Shown piece by piece: positions 1 through 9,861 of a stretch of DNA of 38,165 bases. A program made the position numbers and the translations under genes. Source of the DNA: Clostridiaceae bacterium. Its GTDB lineage: Bacteria > Bacillota > Clostridia > Saccharofermentanales > Fastidiosipilaceae. Positions within the stretch are counted from its first letter, which is position 1, and every line of letters starts with the position of its first letter. Location of the stretch: contig JAAYOA010000149.1 in the NCBI GenBank assembly GCA_012520525.1, positions 1 through 38,165 on the forward strand. The letters are read 5' to 3'. The notes under the pieces were generated by a model. It made no database searches. It was not told the origin of the DNA and worked only from the letters and a program-made list of their open reading frames with translations.

Positions 1-694
1 TATAATAAAATTATTGCAACCCGCCTTGATGTTCATACAAATTTGGGGCGGTCTCTATATGATTATAAGCGGACTATTATTTCACAAACGAAATCTTGTG
101 AAATACGTATATCATTTTCATATGAGTACCTTTGTTCTAAGTATGCCTTGTATTTTTGCCTTTCATTTTGCCGGTATGCTTTTTATTCCCAGTTCATTCC
201 CAGGTTTTAAAGAAATTGCAACCTCTCTTTTAACCGTTATTTTTATTTACTTGATTGTACGCCAAGCTAAAAATGTTTATGCCGAACTAGACCAGAAAGA
301 GCATAGTAACGCCCGTTCCATAACAAATTCAAATAAAAAACTAGGCTGGATCACTTTAATTGTCTCAGCAATACCCGCTTTTTCAGTAGTTATTATTAGT
401 CGGTTAACGGGGATTAATATACGTGAACAACTTTGGTCCTTCCTTACACCAGTGTTCTTTTTGCTGTCCTTCGCAATCGGACTTTTTTTGGTGCGCTTAT
501 ATATTCAGGATTTCTTTTATTCATACTATTTATTGCGTTACACAGAAGCCTTTAGGCTTTATGAAGGGGCTCCCCCCCATGTATGGTACGGTGACAAATA
601 CACAAAATCAGCCTGGGTAAAAAGACAGTTGTCGAAAGCTGACGAATTAGAAGAGGAATTAATCAACGTACTAGAACAGGATCATATCACATAA
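1..694 (+). CDS. multi-pass membrane protein, probably 5'-truncated by the window edge
   Basis: ORF open from the window start to TAA at 694; several hydrophobic segments; family not recognised. Confidence 0.55.
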   Translation, partial: IIKLLQPALMFIQIWGGLYMIISGLLFHKRNLVKYVYHFHMSTFVLSMPCIFAFHFAGMLFIPSSFPGFKEIATSLLTVIFIYLIVRQAKNVYAELDQKEHSNARSITNSNKKLGWITLIVSAIPAFSVVIISRLTGINIREQLWSFLTPVFFLLSFAIGLFLVRLYIQDFFYSYYLLRYTEAFRLYEGAPPHVWYGDKYTKSAWVKRQLSKADELEEELINVLEQDHIT

Positions 695-783
695 AAAATT
701 CCAAAGTTGAGGTTATGATTTTTGGCATGATTGCGTTATCATATGAGTTAGTTATTTAAAACTCAACACAAAGGTGGACTCAT

Positions 784-2787
784 ATGCTACGAAATCGTGT
801 GTTTAAAATTTCTTGTTTTCTATTAAGTACAATGTTGCTGCTCGGATTGCTTTTGAGCGGTTGTGATTTATTTAAAGATGCAAATAAAAATACTAGTACC
901 AATATATATGAAAGCCCGTATCTAAAAATTGATTTATTGACAGACATACAAGAAAAAACAGGGGTTCATATATTAAATGCAGTTTATACTTGTCCAGTCT
1001 ATCGCTATACAATGAATTTCCCTGGTCTGGTTCGCGTGGACAATTACGGTATGGAGACAATCGGCAGAACAGCGGGCACTTTACAGTGTATGATCCTCGA
1101 TACAGTCGCTGGCAATATTCAAATTTTTCATCCTCAAGAAAATTATCCATACAAATTGGTTTCATCAAAATCGGTTCTAGATGCCAACGGACAACCACTG
1201 ATTGATCAGACCGACGTCACTTCTTTGCCATCAAATGATGAAAATGAAACTGATGAACTTGACGAATTGACTGCTGATCAGGATGAAGCAGAGGATTCAC
1301 TTTATCCAGAAGAACCGGAAATTATTTATAACTTCAAACAGAATGAATTCAAGAATGGAAAGTCTCTTTTTGAAGATTTTTTTATAAAATTAGATGTTCA
1401 GGCAGAATTTGACATAGAACCTAACGATTTTTTTGTCGGCGATCAGCTAGTCGGTCAGGAAGAAACCTACGGCGATTATCGCTGGTATCACGTGACTGTC
1501 TCTAACGATGGCAAAATAAAACAGCATTTTTTTACCGGAATCATCAAAGATACACCTATGATTATTTCTGTTGAAGCTGGCAATTTTGAAGATTATTATG
1601 ACCGATTTGAATACGTGCCTCTAGCTGAATTTGCCTCTCAGATGAATGAGAGACAACCTGAAATCTTACAAGGTATTCTCAAGTCATTACAATTCCATGA
1701 CGATTTAGCCGATGTTTTAAAGCAGATGGACGCAGGTCTACTGACCATAGATTCACGTGGCGGTGACTTACTTTCCAGAGCTGAGGCTATTCTTTTGCCA
1801 TATGAAGAAACTGACTTTGGTCTGTCAGAAGTTGAAAACAATTTACCCAACGGTCAATTGATTATAAATACTAGTCGCTCTGCCACTGTCGTAGAGGGAT
1901 ATTATACAGATGCTATTTTTAGACAGACGCTTCCACAGCCAAACACAGGTACTCAGACTACACATTGGTCTACAGATCCCCTAATCAGCGAATTAGAGCA
2001 AGTCATTCGTTTAAGTCAATTGACCGTGGACAACGAAGCTGAAGCATTAGAGAGCAACGATACATCTATAACCGACTGGCAGACAAGCGAATTAACGATC
2101 GAAGGACTGGAACCATTTATTTGGGATCATAAGCGTTTGGGAATAGTTCAGGGTCAAGTACACATAATAAGACCAAATGCCGAAGTTAGCGAATATGAAA
2201 CTGAATCAATTTTAGATGAACCGCCAAATGAAACTGGTGACATTTTGACAGATTCAACAGAGTTCGCTGAAAATAATGAAGTTCCTTCTATGGACGAATC
2301 AGAAGTGACAGATTCGGAACAACTCAATAATATAAATTCAAGTTTGACAGTGAATATAGAGCAGGAAATGGTTGAAGAAAATTTGCTTGTGCTAGCCTTC
2401 CATACCCCTGAATATGAAGGCCTACTAATTGATAAAGGTATACCTCGTCCTGTATTTAAAAAATCGACTAATCTAGATTCCGACAGCAGTGACCTCGACA
2501 CTAGAATCAATGGACTTTTATTTGCATTCCGCAGTATGCTACCGACAGGAACAGCAGCTTCCGACTTTAAGCCTTGGTCATTTAATGACTACTCGGACAG
2601 TGAAACTGCTGGACAGACTTTACCTTTAGTCAATGAAAACTCCACAGGAAGGCATACTCTATCCCAGGAAAGTAAATCAGAAGTGGAAGAAGTTACAGTG
2701 ACCGATCTAAGTTCAGAGACAGCCGCCACAATCTCAACTACACCACCTTCTGTTCAGGGTATTGCCACGACGAGTGGAGGGGAATAA
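784..2787 (+). CDS. large secreted lipoprotein of unknown function
   Basis: 667 aa; N-terminal signal with lipobox LLLSGC; Asp/Glu/Ser/Thr-rich linkers; SD-like aaaggtgg upstream. Confidence 0.75.
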   Translation: MLRNRVFKISCFLLSTMLLLGLLLSGCDLFKDANKNTSTNIYESPYLKIDLLTDIQEKTGVHILNAVYTCPVYRYTMNFPGLVRVDNYGMETIGRTAGTLQCMILDTVAGNIQIFHPQENYPYKLVSSKSVLDANGQPLIDQTDVTSLPSNDENETDELDELTADQDEAEDSLYPEEPEIIYNFKQNEFKNGKSLFEDFFIKLDVQAEFDIEPNDFFVGDQLVGQEETYGDYRWYHVTVSNDGKIKQHFFTGIIKDTPMIISVEAGNFEDYYDRFEYVPLAEFASQMNERQPEILQGILKSLQFHDDLADVLKQMDAGLLTIDSRGGDLLSRAEAILLPYEETDFGLSEVENNLPNGQLIINTSRSATVVEGYYTDAIFRQTLPQPNTGTQTTHWSTDPLISELEQVIRLSQLTVDNEAEALESNDTSITDWQTSELTIEGLEPFIWDHKRLGIVQGQVHIIRPNAEVSEYETESILDEPPNETGDILTDSTEFAENNEVPSMDESEVTDSEQLNNINSSLTVNIEQEMVEENLLVLAFHTPEYEGLLIDKGIPRPVFKKSTNLDSDSSDLDTRINGLLFAFRSMLPTGTAASDFKPWSFNDYSDSETAGQTLPLVNENSTGRHTLSQESKSEVEEVTVTDLSSETAATISTTPPSVQGIATTSGGE

Positions 2788-3794
2788 TGAATCAAAAAAA
2801 TTATTTCTCAAGTGTTAAAAAATATGACGTCATCGGGCTTGAATCCCCAGTCATGGATTGTGTCTTGAGACTAGCAAATTTACCGCGAAGTAATACAAGG
2901 CAACAAATTAAAGACATTACCTGGCAGGGCGGCGGTAAAGTTTCCACAGGTCTGGCAGCGACGACACGACTAGGGGGGAAGACTGCAATTATAGGAACGA
3001 TCGGCGATGATCGCAATGGTCGTGCTGTGTGTAACGAATTTCGCCACCTAGGAATTGATCCTTCATTTTTATTAGTACGAGAACAAACTCACACATCTAT
3101 GTCGGTCATCTTAAGTGATGAAGAAACGGGTGGACGCAGTATTCTTTTTGATCGCGATCAAAGACTTGATATGACGGTAGAGGAGCTTGACACAGATGTC
3201 ATAGACCAAGCAGACTATTTATTTGTATCCCACTTTGAACCAGTTCACATAAAAGCCTTGACCTACGCCAAAGAACATGGCATTAAGACTTTTATGGACT
3301 CTGACAATTTGCGCCAGGGAGAAGAAGTATTTCCTTATCTCCATCTTGTGGACTACTACATTGCTTCCGAAGAACTATATGAAAGCCTATACAACGAACC
3401 CCCTGCAGGCACGTCATTACGCAGTCGCTGTCTGGAGATGCAACAAATCAACCGGGGCGTTGTTATATTTACCCTTGGCTCTCGCGGTCTGGCAGGAGCA
3501 GACGAAAATGGCTATTTTACAATGCCTGCATTTGATGTCGAGGTCGTGGACACAACGGGAGCAGGCGATGTTTTTCACGGCGCATATTTGGCAGCATTAT
3601 TAAAAAACTATGACCCGCGAGAAGCTGCCCGATACGCGAGTGCTGCTGCAGCCATCAAATGCACTTGTATCGGTGGACGAGCAGGCATTCCTGACGAAGC
3701 CACATTAGAGCATTTTTTAAATAGTGGAATCATCGATCCAAGCATTCAGGAGTATTGGCTTAACTACTATCGATCGGAACAGATGTTCACATAA
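2787..3794 (+). CDS. PfkB-family carbohydrate kinase
   Basis: 335 aa; N-terminal GGGKVSTGLAATTRLGG and C-terminal DTTGAGDVFHGAY signatures; ATG shares its A with the preceding TAA. Confidence 0.9.
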   Translation: MNQKNYFSSVKKYDVIGLESPVMDCVLRLANLPRSNTRQQIKDITWQGGGKVSTGLAATTRLGGKTAIIGTIGDDRNGRAVCNEFRHLGIDPSFLLVREQTHTSMSVILSDEETGGRSILFDRDQRLDMTVEELDTDVIDQADYLFVSHFEPVHIKALTYAKEHGIKTFMDSDNLRQGEEVFPYLHLVDYYIASEELYESLYNEPPAGTSLRSRCLEMQQINRGVVIFTLGSRGLAGADENGYFTMPAFDVEVVDTTGAGDVFHGAYLAALLKNYDPREAARYASAAAAIKCTCIGGRAGIPDEATLEHFLNSGIIDPSIQEYWLNYYRSEQMFT

Positions 3795-3894
3795 TTCTTC
3801 ATGAGTTTCACTCTCTGAGATTAGGTATAGCAGTTAGATCATGCTATACTAGGATTACAATAACACTTAACTTATTCAGTTAAATTTTTGCGGT

Positions 3895-6144
3895 ATGAGG
3901 TGCCCAATGAATCAAGCTTATCTATTCAACAAAGGCTTAAACTACCAAAGTTACAATTTACTTGGAGCACACCCTTTAGATCGCGGTGACCAACCCTCAG
4001 GCTATCGTTTTGCCGTCTGGGCACCGTTTGCGAAGAACGTCTCCGTTGTAGGCGACTTCAATAATTGGGATCGCGATGCCAATCCTTTAGAAAGAGATCA
4101 TGATACAGGCATATGGCAGGGTGTTGTAACCGAGGCAAAACAATGGCAGCGTTACTCGTATATGGTACATGGCGCAGATGATCGCGTCGTACAAAAGGCT
4201 GACCCCTTTGCTAGACACGCAGAAACACGTCCTAACATCGCATCAATTCTCTACGACGGTAGAAACGACTACGAATGGGAAGATAAGGAGTGGCTTGCCA
4301 ATCGTCCATCAGCCTTCGATCCTCAACCTCTAAATATTTATGAAGTTCATCTCGGATCTTGGCGCCGCTACGAAGATGGTAACGTTTATAATTACCGAAC
4401 TACAGCTGTTGAACTCGCTGAATATCTACTGGAAATGGGCTACAATGCTGTTGAAGTTATGCCAATTACAGAGTACCCTTTGGACGCATCATGGGGGTAT
4501 CAAGTTACGGGATATTTTGCCCCGACATCTCGCTATGGAACACCGGCAGATTTTAAGTTCTTTGTCGACCACATGCACGCGAATGGTATTCGAGTAATTT
4601 TAGATTGGGTTCCCGCTCACTTCCCAAAAGATAGTTTCGGCTTAGCTCGCTTTGATGGCACTCCGCTCTTTGAATATGCGGACAGCAGAATCGGTGAACA
4701 CAAGAGCTGGGGCACATTGGTCTTTGACTACAGTAAAAAAGAGGTTTTGTCATTCTTGTTGTCTAGCGCCTGGTTCTGGCTGGATGAATTTCATATCGAT
4801 GGTTTCCGCTTTGATGCGGTCAGCAGCATGATTTATCTTGATTATGATAGAGATGAATTTGTTAGAAATGTTGATGGTGGTAACGAGAATCATGAAGCAC
4901 TCGATTTTTTACGCAATATTAATGATTTGATGCACAAGCATTTTCCTGGCGTTCTAATGATTGCCGAGGAGTCCACCGCTTATCCATATATTACAAAACC
5001 TACCAGCGAAGGTGGATTAGGGTTTAGCCATAAGTGGAATATGGGCTGGATGCATGACACCTTAAAATATATGAGTCTTGATTATATTCATAGACCGTTC
5101 CATCACAACCAGCTATCGTTTAGTATGACCTATGCATTTTCTGAAAATTATATCCTTTCATTGTCCCACGACGAGGTCGTACATGGCAAAAAATCCCTGA
5201 TCGACCGCATGCCCGGAGACATTTGGCGAAAATTTGCTAACTACAGAGCCATGATGATGTATATGATGTCCCATCCCGGTGGCAAATTAAACTTTATGGG
5301 TGGTGAGTTTGCCCAATTTATAGAATGGCGCTTCAAAGAAGAACTTCAGTGGTTCATGTTGCAACATGAAAATCATCAAAAGTTCCATAATTTCATGAAA
5401 GTACTAAATCACTTTTACCTTGACTCGCCAGCTTTTTGGGAACAGGACAACAATTGGATGGGATTTGAATGGAATCAGGCTGATGACTACGAAAACAGCG
5501 TCTATATCTATACCAGAGTAGGCAAGTATGAAAATCAAATCATTCTAGTCATTTTAAACCTAACCCCTGCAGTCATTGAAAACTATGAGTTGGAAGCACC
5601 GCGCTACGGCAGTTATCGCGTTGTACTGAATTCTGATGATAGTCGTTATGGCGGTAGTTGTTATTGGGGAGAGGACAGCGCTGACACAGAGCATCGCTTT
5701 GTCACTTCACCAGAATCTCAAAATATGGCAAATCAAATGTTTGATGATATTAAAGATGATATCCGTAATTTGCGGGAAGAACTCAAAGAGAAGAGAGACC
5801 AGTTAGAAAATGCCCGTCTTGACCTCGCCGAATCTTATCGCCAACTTTTGGAATATCAACAACCTGGCATTCAGGTCGTTGAGAACGGCAATATGTTCCG
5901 TGGACTCGATGTTCCATTGGCCGATGTACCAGAGATACTTGTAGATTACGAACAACCTCTGTTGACAATTGATTTGCCTCCACTCTGTGGATTATATCTG
6001 ATCTATGAAGGTTCTGATGCTGACTATACAAGCAATGAATTGGATGCTGATTTTATTGATGACAGCGATGATGATTTAATTGAACAAGACGATGTAATTG
6101 TTGAATATGATGATAAAGATGTAGATGACATTGAAGACATATAA
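3895..6144 (+). CDS. glgB: 1,4-alpha-glucan branching enzyme with atypical C-terminal region
   Basis: NIYEVHLGSWRR, EVMPITEYPLDASWGYQVTGYFAPTSRYG, DGFRFDAVSSM, MIAEESTAYP, LSHDEVVHGKKSL; likely start is ATG at 3895 or 3907. Confidence 0.93.
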   Translation: MRCPMNQAYLFNKGLNYQSYNLLGAHPLDRGDQPSGYRFAVWAPFAKNVSVVGDFNNWDRDANPLERDHDTGIWQGVVTEAKQWQRYSYMVHGADDRVVQKADPFARHAETRPNIASILYDGRNDYEWEDKEWLANRPSAFDPQPLNIYEVHLGSWRRYEDGNVYNYRTTAVELAEYLLEMGYNAVEVMPITEYPLDASWGYQVTGYFAPTSRYGTPADFKFFVDHMHANGIRVILDWVPAHFPKDSFGLARFDGTPLFEYADSRIGEHKSWGTLVFDYSKKEVLSFLLSSAWFWLDEFHIDGFRFDAVSSMIYLDYDRDEFVRNVDGGNENHEALDFLRNINDLMHKHFPGVLMIAEESTAYPYITKPTSEGGLGFSHKWNMGWMHDTLKYMSLDYIHRPFHHNQLSFSMTYAFSENYILSLSHDEVVHGKKSLIDRMPGDIWRKFANYRAMMMYMMSHPGGKLNFMGGEFAQFIEWRFKEELQWFMLQHENHQKFHNFMKVLNHFYLDSPAFWEQDNNWMGFEWNQADDYENSVYIYTRVGKYENQIILVILNLTPAVIENYELEAPRYGSYRVVLNSDDSRYGGSCYWGEDSADTEHRFVTSPESQNMANQMFDDIKDDIRNLREELKEKRDQLENARLDLAESYRQLLEYQQPGIQVVENGNMFRGLDVPLADVPEILVDYEQPLLTIDLPPLCGLYLIYEGSDADYTSNELDADFIDDSDDDLIEQDDVIVEYDDKDVDDIEDI

Positions 6145-6224
6145 AGATGTCTTAATAGCAACAGCGTCAGTCATTACATCTCACCAATGCCAATAGGATT
6201 TTGGCTACTATTCTGCTAATGCAT

Positions 6225-6258
6225 AAATCCCCCGCATTGCAATGCGGGGGATTTTTAA
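6225..6258. terminator. intrinsic terminator between convergent glgB and iolB
   Basis: Perfect inverted repeat AAATCCCCCGCAT-TGCA-ATGCGGGGGATTT followed by TT. Confidence 0.9.
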
Positions 6259-6309
6259 TGAAATTGCACTAATTCAGAGATGTTCTATCTAAAATTAGGA
6301 TTTTCTATT

Positions 6310-7122
6310 TTAAATTGGGGATTCTCCTGGTTTCAAATTAGGATACAGCTTGGCATCGGGCTGATTGGCCCATTCGTGTTCTGGCAAAAATGTGGTTACC
6401 AAGTGTTTATTGTCATCCAGTCGGATACACCAGAGATACCACTCTGCATAGCCGGGAGTTGTCACTTGGGGATGACCTTCACCTTGAGTCATTGCTGTTA
6501 ATGAATGGTGTTTGACAATCTCTACATCGCGATCAACTTCAGCATATCCATAACCATTTTCAGGTAAAAATTTATAGAAATAAATCTCAGTTTCTTTATG
6601 GAAATGAGGTGGAAAACTGGACCATTTTCCAGGCGCCATAACAACTTCCCCAATAAAAAAATTGGTATCTGGTCTGTTGCTGCGATCCATATAAGTTCTA
6701 GCTTCTCGAACAGCGGAGTCGTTCATTTGGCCAACTGCCCTTATTTCACTAGGATTTAGACAATCCTTAGCCTTCATAATTTCAGGTTCAAAGGTTTTGG
6801 AATTACTCGTTGCAATGATTAAAATTTCCGACCGTTCAGCTAGACCTTCAACCGTAAAGGTTGTTCCATCAGGAACATGAATTAATTCAGGTTCACCATA
6901 GAAAACGTCAGATCGAGTTAAAACATCTTCCAAATGACCTACCTTTGCCTTTACCTGTCCATTTGTCAACACAGCGATTGCTTCTTTTTCGACAGATGAA
7001 GTGTAGGAATCTCCTTTTTCCAGCACAAGCGCCGCAAAATCCATATTGATTTCGGGATGTCTTGAAGCCTTGAGCATCCAATTCAATCCCGGTTCAAATT
7101 CTTGTGGAAAATTGAATAACAT
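6310..7122 (-). CDS. iolB: 5-deoxy-glucuronate isomerase
   Basis: 270 aa; HKETEIYFYKFLPENGYGY, EGHPQVTTPGYAEWYLWCIRL typical of IolB. Confidence 0.88.
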   Translation of the reverse strand: MLFNFPQEFEPGLNWMLKASRHPEINMDFAALVLEKGDSYTSSVEKEAIAVLTNGQVKAKVGHLEDVLTRSDVFYGEPELIHVPDGTTFTVEGLAERSEILIIATSNSKTFEPEIMKAKDCLNPSEIRAVGQMNDSAVREARTYMDRSNRPDTNFFIGEVVMAPGKWSSFPPHFHKETEIYFYKFLPENGYGYAEVDRDVEIVKHHSLTAMTQGEGHPQVTTPGYAEWYLWCIRLDDNKHLVTTFLPEHEWANQPDAKLYPNLKPGESPI

Positions 7123-7454
7123 TTACGCCTCCTGATTTTGTTCAATTTTGATCAATTAATAACTATTATAGCCTAATCTATCAAATATAAAAAATATTCT
7201 AATTTCTACACAAAATGTGAAAACGTTCTGTCAATTGTGACAACTTTTTCATATTTATTACAAAATTTTGTTTAAATCGTCGATGATTTACAAGATTTTT
7301 TCATAAACTATTATGCATATTTCATTCAGAACGTATAATATATAAATAGAACATTCTAAATTTTAACCAATTTTTTAGTAATAGTTTTGAACTATATTTT
7401 AAACAGAATTAAGCCAGATAAATTAATTTTGTACTATTTTTTCAGGAGATGCTC

Positions 7455-7934
7455 ATGATTCTTGTTTGTGTAACAGATCAAGAAAGTTGCGATCGCCTCA
7501 TTCGCACAGCTGCAGACCTCGGTGCAATGAACAATGAAAAAATCGATGTGTTAACAGTACAGCCGAAGATCCTTGGTCAAACCAACCAATCTGGAAACTG
7601 TTGGCTAGGAAGTAACGAACTACAATATCTAGCCAAAATCAGTCATTCCTTTGGTGCAAATTTAAACTTTATATTCCACGATTCACCCGAATGGGCGATT
7701 GCAGAGTATGCCCAAAATCATTGTTGTAATAGTGTTGTCATTGGTGCAGGTAGAGGGCGACTAGCAAATAAATTTTTTAAATCTTTGCAGATTTTACTGC
7801 CTAATACGAAAATTTATGTCGTCGATGAAAATAGCAATATTAGTGAACATAACTCTTCTGATCATCAACATTGGCACGTTCCTTTAATCGCCAACGAGGG
7901 AGAGCGACAAGGAACACCTCATAATTCGCCATAG
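7455..7934 (+). CDS. small universal-stress-protein-like (Usp/adenine nucleotide alpha hydrolase fold) protein
   Basis: MILVCVTDQESCDRLIRTAADL start and WAIAEYAQNHCCNSVVIGAGRGRLANKF; gene caller starts at 7449, ATG 7455 equally plausible. Confidence 0.55.
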   Translation: MILVCVTDQESCDRLIRTAADLGAMNNEKIDVLTVQPKILGQTNQSGNCWLGSNELQYLAKISHSFGANLNFIFHDSPEWAIAEYAQNHCCNSVVIGAGRGRLANKFFKSLQILLPNTKIYVVDENSNISEHNSSDHQHWHVPLIANEGERQGTPHNSP

Positions 7935-8124
7935 ACAATTTTTATTGTATTATTTCAGCGAATCTTATTTTCACTCATTCTTTTGATATATCTATCATAC
8001 ATGCTTGGATTTTCATATAAAGTGTACATCCTCAATTAATCTGATAAAATATTTGTGATGTACTAACTTAAATATTGTCAATTCAAGTTGATATAGTTAA
8101 TAGCACAAAAGAGACAGGTTAGAG

Positions 8125-8820
8125 ATGCGGATCAATAAGTATCTATCCCGAACAGGGATATGTTCAAGACGTGCCGCCGATCAATTGATCGAAGATGGTC
8201 GCGTTTTGATTAATGGAAAGCAAGCCAGTTTAGGTGATAGAGTAGAGATCGACGATGAAGTATATGTTGATGGACGTCTGATCACTTTAGACTCTGAGTC
8301 TAAATTTACGTATATTGCACTTAATAAGCCAAAAGGAATCATTACAACTGCAGCAGCTGAACCTAATAATATCATTGATTTTATAGGTTATTCAAAGCGC
8401 ATTTATCCAGTCGGAAGGCTCGATAAGAACTCACGCGGTTTAATTTTTTTGACAGACGATGGTGACTTTGCTTATCACATCATGAGAGCAGGAAATCATA
8501 GTATCAAGGAGTATATTGTAAAAACGAAACATTCTTTCGATGACAGATTCATAGAAGCAATGTCTTCAGGAGTACCGATCCTTGATACCGTTACTAATCC
8601 TTGTCACGTCACTCGCATTGATGAGCGAACCTTTAAAATTGAATTGAATCAAGGACTAAATCGACAGATACGCCGCATGAGTGAAGCTTGCGGTCATGAA
8701 GTAGTCGACTTAAAACGTATTAGAATCGATTGCATAAGACTAGGAGAATTAAAAGAAGGGGAGTGGCGACACCTTACCGACAAGGAAGTGAAGTCGCTCA
8801 TGAGTGAACAACCAAATTAA
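8125..8820 (+). CDS. rluF: RsuA/RluF-family rRNA pseudouridine synthase
   Basis: S4 domain MRINKYLSRTGICSRRAADQLIEDGRVLING; catalytic VGRLDKNSRGLIFLTDDGD; LNQGLNRQIRRM. Confidence 0.88.
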   Translation: MRINKYLSRTGICSRRAADQLIEDGRVLINGKQASLGDRVEIDDEVYVDGRLITLDSESKFTYIALNKPKGIITTAAAEPNNIIDFIGYSKRIYPVGRLDKNSRGLIFLTDDGDFAYHIMRAGNHSIKEYIVKTKHSFDDRFIEAMSSGVPILDTVTNPCHVTRIDERTFKIELNQGLNRQIRRMSEACGHEVVDLKRIRIDCIRLGELKEGEWRHLTDKEVKSLMSEQPN

Positions 8821-8845
8821 AAACGAATCCAGACCGTAGATAAAA

Positions 8846-8873
8846 TTAGACGAATTTAAATAGTTGTGATACT
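8846..8873 (+). promoter_or_regulatory. probable tmRNA promoter (TTAGAC - 16 bp - GATACT with extended TG)
   Basis: Sigma70-like spacing about 30 nt upstream of mature tmRNA 5' end. Confidence 0.45.
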
Positions 8874-8903
8874 CTATTAATCCAATTAAATATGTTATTT
8901 CAT

Positions 8904-9280
8904 GGGGTTGCAATGGTTTCGACAGTGTTGATGACTTCGTGGAAGCGGGTAGTGGACCCCGTTGGCCACTTTAAAAAACGGGAAACGCAAGTAATTGCAA
9001 ATAATAATTACGCTTACGCGGCTTAATTAAGCCTCGTCATCCCCCACGGTCGTCTATTGCCGCGGATCCGGATGTCAGAAGATAGATCTTGCCGCTAGTT
9101 GGTTAAAGCGGAGAACGAATCAGACTAAGCTTTGCAGCTGATTTGTATTGATGAAGCTACTGGATCAGAAGCCGGCCGTCCGGCTCGCTGTGAGAGGAAT
9201 ACTCGAAGAGACGGCTGCACCCGGAGAAACTGTGAACGACTTTACATTGGACAGGGGTTCGATTCCCCTCAGCTCCACCA
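8904..9280 (+). ncRNA. ssrA: transfer-messenger RNA (tmRNA)
   Basis: 5' GGGGTTGCAATGGTTTCGACAG; tag reading frame GCA AAT AAT AAT TAC GCT TAC GCG GCT TAA (8997-9026); 3' tRNA-like GGTTCGATTCCCCTCAGCTCCACCA. Confidence 0.97.
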
Positions 9281-9281
9281 A

Positions 9282-9320
9282 AAAAGCCTGTAACGCAAGC
9301 GTTGCTGGCTTTTCGCTTTT
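9282..9320 (+). terminator. intrinsic terminator of ssrA
   Basis: AAAAGCCTGTAACGC-AA-GCGTTGCTGGCTTTT hairpin immediately after CCA. Confidence 0.8.
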
Positions 9321-9390
9321 ATCCGACACGAAAATTGATATAACAATAATTCCGAACACACCTTAAATATTCGCTTTTTTTAGGATCTTG

Positions 9391-9414
9391 AGCCCCGCTT
9401 CGGGCTTCTTTTTT
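9391..9414 (+). terminator. terminator-like hairpin
   Basis: AGCCC-CGCTTC-GGGCT followed by TCTTTTTT. Confidence 0.6.
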
Positions 9415-9686
9415 GACTGAAATCTGAAGTTGACCCCGCCGGAACCCGGGTGTAAAAAAGCGTCGTCCGTCGGATAAATGGGATCTTTCAATCCGATTAG
9501 GCAAGCCTTTTCACACCAAACAGGTTGCGAATTTGTTTTTATAGGTTCCGAGATCCTCTTCGGTGTAGCCGTTAAATTGTTTTTGAAGTCAATCACGCCT
9601 CGAGCGACTTCAGAGGAAACAACGCCTGCGTTAAACAAAAAGTTGTAGTAGGGAACCTTCTCCGCGACTGCTTTTGGCAAATAAAG

Positions 9687-9723
9687 ACTCCGTTGCGGAT
9701 ACAATCGCAGCGGAGTTTTTTTA
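9687..9723 (+). terminator. strong terminator-like hairpin
   Basis: ACTCCGTTGCG-GATACAAT-CGCAGCGGAGT followed by a T run. Confidence 0.75.
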
Positions 9724-9861
9724 TTACTCTGAACAGCAGATATTCAAGCTTTGCTTTTACCGGAGCATTTATGTTGATTAGCAAGAGCTCGGATCATGCA
9801 GGATATGTAATTGTACCTATGCTATTTTGCATAACATCTGGTTTGGTTTATAGAAATATTA

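Noticed and set aside
893-1198. Antisense or shadow ORFs inside confident genes (e.g. 893..1198, 2154..2510, 5783..6031, 14068..14388, 20366..20607, 21635..22234, 23726..24025, 36129..36368)
   Set aside because: Each overlaps a well-supported CDS, shows no recognisable domain, and is expected by chance.
6270-6330. Repeated aaattaggat/aaattgggga motif near the iolB 3' end
   Set aside because: Short, AT-rich, partly coding, irregular spacing; consistent with chance.
9148-9366. ORFs 9148..9366 (+) and 9165..9359 (-)
   Set aside because: They overlap the tRNA-like end of tmRNA and its terminator; spurious.
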